A stretch of 44,656 bases of DNA. Origin: an uncultured Acidobacteriota bacterium (GTDB lineage: Bacteria; Acidobacteriota; Thermoanaerobaculia; Gp7-AA8). Within the stretch, counting starts at the first letter, position 1, and every line of letters begins with the position of its first letter. Positions 40,811-44,656 of the stretch are shown here, one piece after another. The notes beneath the pieces were generated by a model. The model worked only from the letters and a program-made list of their open reading frames with translations. It made no database searches and was not told where the DNA came from. Both the position numbers and the translations under genes were made by a program. The stretch spans positions 1-44,656 of the forward strand of contig CAMPKJ010000010.1 in assembly GCA_946887105.1 (NCBI GenBank). Reading direction: 5' to 3'.

Positions 40811-43255
40811 TTAGAACGCCACTCGCGTGCTGATGCCGATCGTGCGCGGCTGATTGGTCAGATAGCCGACCCGCGCGCGCGTTCCGCGTTCCTGATCGAG
40901 TGCCAGGAGCGCCGTTTCGTCCGTGATGTTGTTGATGAAGAGCGCCGTGTCCCAGCGGTTCTTCAGGATGCCGAAGCGCAGGTTGATGATGTCGTACGCC
41001 GGCAGTTCGGGATCGAACGTGAACGTGCTCTGCGTGAACGGACCGCCGATACCGACCGTGCCGAACGAGTTGAGGTTGACGGTCCCGAATCCCGCGGCCT
41101 GATCGCCGATCTGCGTGAAGCGCGAGCCGATGTGCTGATAGGCGCCGGTCACGTAGCCGGCCAGCGTGTTGGCGGTCCAGTGATACGTCGCCGCGGCGGC
41201 CATCTGGAACTCGGGAACGGTGGGAAGGCGGGCGCCTTCCTCGATCCCGGCCACGACGCTGACGTTGCCGGCGGAATCGGTCGAGGTCAGCGTGGAGCGG
41301 AGCTCCGAGTTGACCCCGGTCGCGGAGATCGCGATGTCGAAGGCGTCGTTCGGCGCGAGCTCGAACTCGATCTCCGCGCCGGTGCTGCGCGCCTTCGGCA
41401 CGTTGAAGACCACGCGCGACGAGCACGAGCCGGCCGTGACCGTGGCCTGCAGATCGGTGATGTCCGCGCGGAACAACGCGGCGTTGAACGTCCCGCGTCC
41501 GTTCATGATCCTCGTCTTCGCGCCGACCTCGTAGTTCCACAACGTCTCGTCTTCCCACGTGGGATGTCCGCCGAACGTCTGCAGATCCTGCGGCGTGCAG
41601 AGCGGAGTGTTGAGTGGATCGTTGATGCCGCCGAGGCGGAACCCCTTGGCCACCTGGCCGTTCAGGCGGACGTTGTCATTCAGCTTGAAGCTGGCGATGA
41701 CGCGCGGCGCGAAACCATCCGCGCTCACCGAACCGACGCTGTCGATCGGATCGGCGAAGAGGCCGTCGAAGATCTGCGTGCGGTCTTCCTCGAAGTCGTA
41801 GTAGCGCAGACCGCCGGTGAGGTCGAAACGGTCGTTCACGGTCCAGGTGGCCTCGCCGAAGACGGCGCGCTGGTTGTAGTCGTAGTGCAGGTCGGATTTA
41901 TACAGCTCGTCGGTCAGTGCGAGCTTCGAGCCGGCGGTCGGTACGTTGCTCAGCGGCCCGCAACGCGGCGGCTGGCCGGCGCATCCGGCCTCGAATCCGA
42001 AGACCTGCAGGTTCTGCGCGTAATCGCGCTTGCTGTCGGTGTAATAGATTCCGGTCACCCACTGCACCGGTCCGCGATCGCCGGAGAGACGCAGTTCCTG
42101 CGTGAACGCTTTGGCCTGCGTCGCGTCGTAGAGCGGCGCGTCGAGCGTGTAGACGCTTTCCGGAGCGCCGAACGAGCCGCCGGTGATGCTGCCGGTCAGC
42201 GCCGTGGCGTCGCGGACGACCAGCACGTCGCGATCGGTGTACGAGGTGATCGACGTCAGCGTCAGTGCGTCGCTGAAGTCGTAGGAGAGATTGAGGTCGC
42301 CGAGGAGGAACTCATCGGTGAAAGGCTCTTCGATCTGCGTGAACTGACGGCGGTCGCCGAGCGTCACCTGCGGGCGCGACGTGGTGAACGGATTCGCCAG
42401 GATGTTGAACGCATCGATGCGATTCCATCCATCCATGTCGATCTTCTGGAAGAGTAGTCGCGGTGTGACGGAGAGCCTGTCGTTCGGCTGGAAGAGAAAC
42501 GACACACGCGCGCCGGCGCGGTCGCCGGAGTTCACGTCTTCGTTCACGGAGAGGTCGGGCTGCACGGCGTCCATGAAGCCGCCGTAGCGCGTGAAGTATC
42601 CGGCCACGCGCATCGCCGCGGTCTCGCCGATCGGCACGTTCACGGCCGCCTTCGCGCTCGCGCCGATGCCGCCTTCGCTGATCGAGCTGAACGTCAGCTC
42701 GCCGACCGTTTCCGAGATGCCGAGCTTCGGCTGGTTGGTGATGTAGCGGACGGTGCCCGACAGCGAGCCGGAACCGAACAGCGTTCCCTGCGGGCCGCGC
42801 AGGATCTCGACGCGGTTCAGGTCGAAGAGATCGACGTCCGGCGTGAAGAGCGAGAGCGAGATCGCCGATTCGTCGAGATAGACGCCGACCTGTTCCTTCA
42901 CGCCCGGCTGATCGCGCACGATCTGTCCGGCCGAGACGCCGCGCATGGCCACCTGGCTCTGTCCGGGGCCGAGGTTCTGCACGGTGAAGCCGGCCACGTT
43001 CGCGGCCACGTCTTCGATGGTTTCCGCGCCGACGTCGCGCAGATCCGATTCCGTCGGCGCCGCGATCGAGATCGGCGCCTCCTGCACCGTCTCCTCGCGC
43101 TTACGCGCGGTGACGACGATTTCCTCTTCGTGTTTGGGAGCGGCTTGCGGGTCTTCCGCGGGGGGCGGGGTCGGTTGCGTTTCCTGGGGCAGGGCAGGAA
43201 GGGTGACGGCAAGAAGGAGAATGCACAGCACGGTTCTCGTCACGGGGCTTTTCAT
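40811..43255 (-). CDS. TonB-dependent outer membrane receptor
   Basis: The 814-residue protein has a signal peptide (SPVTRTVLCILLLAVTLPAL), a Pro-rich spacer and a TonB-box region (EEEIVVTARKREETVQEAP). The plug domain (IEDVAANVAGFTV ... QVAMRGVSAGQIVRD ... RVEILRGPQGTLFGSGSLSG) leads to a 22-strand barrel ending in a terminal Phe (GISTRVAF), the usual BAM recognition end. It imports a scarce nutrient using proton-motive force through TonB. The plug resembles IroN/FyuA-type siderophore and also sugar receptors. The adjacent amine oxidase suggests an amine or N-methyl compound, but this is a guess. GGAGGT lies 5 nt before the ATG. Confidence 0.94.
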   Translation of the reverse strand: MKSPVTRTVLCILLLAVTLPALPQETQPTPPPAEDPQAAPKHEEEIVVTARKREETVQEAPISIAAPTESDLRDVGAETIEDVAANVAGFTVQNLGPGQSQVAMRGVSAGQIVRDQPGVKEQVGVYLDESAISLSLFTPDVDLFDLNRVEILRGPQGTLFGSGSLSGTVRYITNQPKLGISETVGELTFSSISEGGIGASAKAAVNVPIGETAAMRVAGYFTRYGGFMDAVQPDLSVNEDVNSGDRAGARVSFLFQPNDRLSVTPRLLFQKIDMDGWNRIDAFNILANPFTTSRPQVTLGDRRQFTQIEEPFTDEFLLGDLNLSYDFSDALTLTSITSYTDRDVLVVRDATALTGSITGGSFGAPESVYTLDAPLYDATQAKAFTQELRLSGDRGPVQWVTGIYYTDSKRDYAQNLQVFGFEAGCAGQPPRCGPLSNVPTAGSKLALTDELYKSDLHYDYNQRAVFGEATWTVNDRFDLTGGLRYYDFEEDRTQIFDGLFADPIDSVGSVSADGFAPRVIASFKLNDNVRLNGQVAKGFRLGGINDPLNTPLCTPQDLQTFGGHPTWEDETLWNYEVGAKTRIMNGRGTFNAALFRADITDLQATVTAGSCSSRVVFNVPKARSTGAEIEFELAPNDAFDIAISATGVNSELRSTLTSTDSAGNVSVVAGIEEGARLPTVPEFQMAAAATYHWTANTLAGYVTGAYQHIGSRFTQIGDQAAGFGTVNLNSFGTVGIGGPFTQSTFTFDPELPAYDIINLRFGILKNRWDTALFINNITDETALLALDQERGTRARVGYLTNQPRTIGISTRVAF

Positions 43256-43329
43256 GACACACCTCCGGTTCGATGGATCCGCCTACAAATTTAAAGGTGC
43301 GGCGATTCTGCACCGTCGCCGCGTACCGG

Positions 43330-44656
43330 TCAAGCTCGCTTGAGCCGGCCCGGCAGCCAGAGCGCGGCAACCGCGGAGGCGAGCAACACCGACGGGAAGA
43401 CGATCAGCCGCGCGTCGTGCGCGAGTCCGCCGCCGGCCAGCAGCGCCACCAGACCGCTGCCGATCACGCCGCCGATGTAACGCAGCGTCGACAGCGCGCC
43501 CGAGGCCACGCCGGCGTGCGCAGCCGGAATCGCGCTGAGCGCGGCCGCTTGCGACGGACTGCCGGAGATGCCGATGCCGGCGCCCATCACGATCAGCGTC
43601 GGGATCAGCGACGCTTCGCCGGCGATGACGAACAGCGCCGCACCGCTCGTGGCGATGATCGCGCCGGAAAACGCTACGATGCGCGCGCCGATCGCGTCCG
43701 ACAGACGTCCGCCGATGGGCGAGGCGAGCACCATCGCGGCGGTGAAGAACAGCAGCATCCCGCCCGTGCGCGACGGTGCGCCGCCGCCTTGCGCGAGAAA
43801 GAAGGGCAAGAGGAAGAGCATCGAGTACATGGCCAGGTTCTGCAGCGCGACCATCGCGCCGCCGGCCGCGAACGGCACATGGCGGAACAGGCGCACGTCG
43901 AGCACGGGATCGGCCGCGCGCAGCTCGCGCACGACGAACACGATCAGCGCGCCGATCGCGGCCGCGGACAAGATCAGGCTGGCGCGATCGACGGCCGCGA
44001 CGAGGAACAGCACCGCGATGCCGAGCAGCGCGCTGCCATAAAAATCGAAAACCGATTTGCGCGGCGCCGGCGCGTCCTCGCGACGTTTGGGCGGCTCGAG
44101 CAGAAACGAGAGCAGCACGACCGGCACATTCACGAGAAAGACGGAGTGCCAGCCGAAGCGCATCGTGAGAAATCCGCCCACGACCGGGCCGGCAGCCGCG
44201 GCGGCGCCCATCACCGCTCCGAAGATGCCGAAGATCCGGCCGCGCCGCGCCGGCGGAACGCTGCGGCGCAATTGCGCGAAGACGGTCGGGATCGAGAACG
44301 CGCCGCCGAGCGCCATCAGCACGCGGCCGGCGCCGAGGACGGTGAGCGCCGGCGAGAGCGCGGCGAGGAGTGCGCCGAGGCCGAAGAGCGCGCGCCCGAG
44401 GGTCAGCACGCGCGAGAATCCCCAGAGGTCCGCGATCTTGCCGGCCGGGCTCTGCGCGACGATGCTCACCACCAGATACCCGGTCACGAGCCAGCGCGTG
44501 ACCACCGCCGGACTGCTGTCGAACGTGCCCGCGATCGACGGCAGCGCGACCGCGATGATGGTGGAGTTCAACGGTGCGAGCAGTGCGGCCAGCGCCAGTC
44601 CGGTGAACCGCCGCGCCGTGAGCGGCTGCTCCGCCCCTCGGAGTTCCTCGGAGTCC
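43330..44656 (-). CDS. MFS drug/H+ antiporter-like transporter (5' end beyond or at window edge)
   Basis: The protein has at least twelve hydrophobic spans with EmrB/QacA (DHA2)-type motifs: NSTIIAVALPSIAGTF, motif A-like GKIADLWGFSRVL, and the motif C-like stretch GAVMGAAAAAGPVVGGFL. The TTG at 44571 is inside the first membrane helix, which begins upstream (FTGLALAALLAPLNS). The frame is open to the window edge with no ATG, GTG or TTG, so the true start is probably outside. The codons at the edge (DSEELRGAEQPL) come from TTCCTCGG-array copy 6. The substrate is unknown. Confidence 0.88.
   Translation of the reverse strand, partial: DSEELRGAEQPLTARRFTGLALAALLAPLNSTIIAVALPSIAGTFDSSPAVVTRWLVTGYLVVSIVAQSPAGKIADLWGFSRVLTLGRALFGLGALLAALSPALTVLGAGRVLMALGGAFSIPTVFAQLRRSVPPARRGRIFGIFGAVMGAAAAAGPVVGGFLTMRFGWHSVFLVNVPVVLLSFLLEPPKRREDAPAPRKSVFDFYGSALLGIAVLFLVAAVDRASLILSAAAIGALIVFVVRELRAADPVLDVRLFRHVPFAAGGAMVALQNLAMYSMLFLLPFFLAQGGGAPSRTGGMLLFFTAAMVLASPIGGRLSDAIGARIVAFSGAIIATSGAALFVIAGEASLIPTLIVMGAGIGISGSPSQAAALSAIPAAHAGVASGALSTLRYIGGVIGSGLVALLAGGGLAHDARLIVFPSVLLASAVAALWLPGRLKRA
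44636..44656. repeat. TTCCTCGG palindromic array, copy 6 (cut by window edge)
   Basis: Two CCTCGGAG-type units are visible before the window ends. It lies at the 5' end of the MFS gene and is read in its frame, like copy 4 in the HTTM-DCC gene. The rest of the array is outside the window. Confidence 0.7.

Noticed and set aside
40616..42457. 613-codon plus-strand frame opposite the oxidase and TonB receptor genes
   Set aside because: It crosses two well-supported minus-strand genes and has the Arg/Val/Asp-rich composition of a shadow frame; no domain is visible.
1..44656. tRNA, rRNA, integrase, transposase or replication origin
   Set aside because: I looked for cloverleaf ends, conserved rRNA blocks, DDE/tyrosine recombinase motifs and DnaA-box clusters by eye and saw none. 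A dedicated scan (tRNAscan-SE, ISEScan) could still find weak examples.

Overview
This is high-GC, gene-dense DNA. No gap between genes exceeds about 180 bases, and there are many 1-4 nt stop/start overlaps. Gene content suggests an Acidobacteriota-like soil bacterium: secreted HYR, Asp-box and beta-helix proteins, DUF4388, a RodZ-like protein, HD-GYP and PP2C signalling, methylmalonyl-CoA mutase, a TonB receptor and MdpB-type tail-collar proteins. That placement is inference; no rRNA or other taxonomic marker is present.

Layout. 1-779 (-) is the 5' part of a secreted beta-helix protein. 959-5325 (+) is a tight operon: HEAT-like protein, RodZ-like protein, a second related HEAT-like protein, J-domain/TPR protein, PP2C phosphatase, and a SelW/Rdx selenoprotein whose UGA codon would hide it from ordinary gene callers. 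5347-7014 (+) is a GAF/HD-GYP protein, convergent with the methylmalonyl-CoA mutase large subunit (7011-8576, -). 8651-13621 (+) holds a HYR protein ending at a strong terminator, a DUF4388 protein, an epoxide hydrolase-like enzyme and a small-protein/nucleotidyltransferase pair. 13654-18442 (+) holds a large Asp-box protein, a response regulator, a tiny ORF, an Hpt protein and an unknown protein. 18547-20428 (-) is lipoprotein, RluB-like synthase, lipoprotein. Next come a lytic transglycosylase (+), NDH-2 and two small genes (-), and a second large Asp-box protein (+). 27206-31835 (-) holds a RelE/RHH toxin-antitoxin pair, membrane dipeptidase, HAD phosphatase, two MdpB-like proteins and a YiiX-like hydrolase. 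31980-34425 (+) holds a sterol-desaturase-like enzyme, a small membrane protein and an HTTM-DCC fusion. Then come HYR protein, methyltransferase and B12-radical SAM (-), a TPR protein (+), and flavin oxidase, TonB receptor and MFS transporter (-).

Five signals stand out beyond routine annotation. (1) A selenoprotein with a bacterial-type SECIS hairpin right after its UGA. (2) A family of six intergenic palindromic arrays built from a TTCCTCGG unit and its complement; some are translated as extensions of neighbouring proteins. (3) A shared C-terminal tail, RRRA(V/A)R, on three secreted proteins. (4) TATAAT-like boxes 6-8 nt before start codons at about ten genes, suggesting widespread leaderless transcription. 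(5) Two related HEAT-like proteins in one signalling operon.
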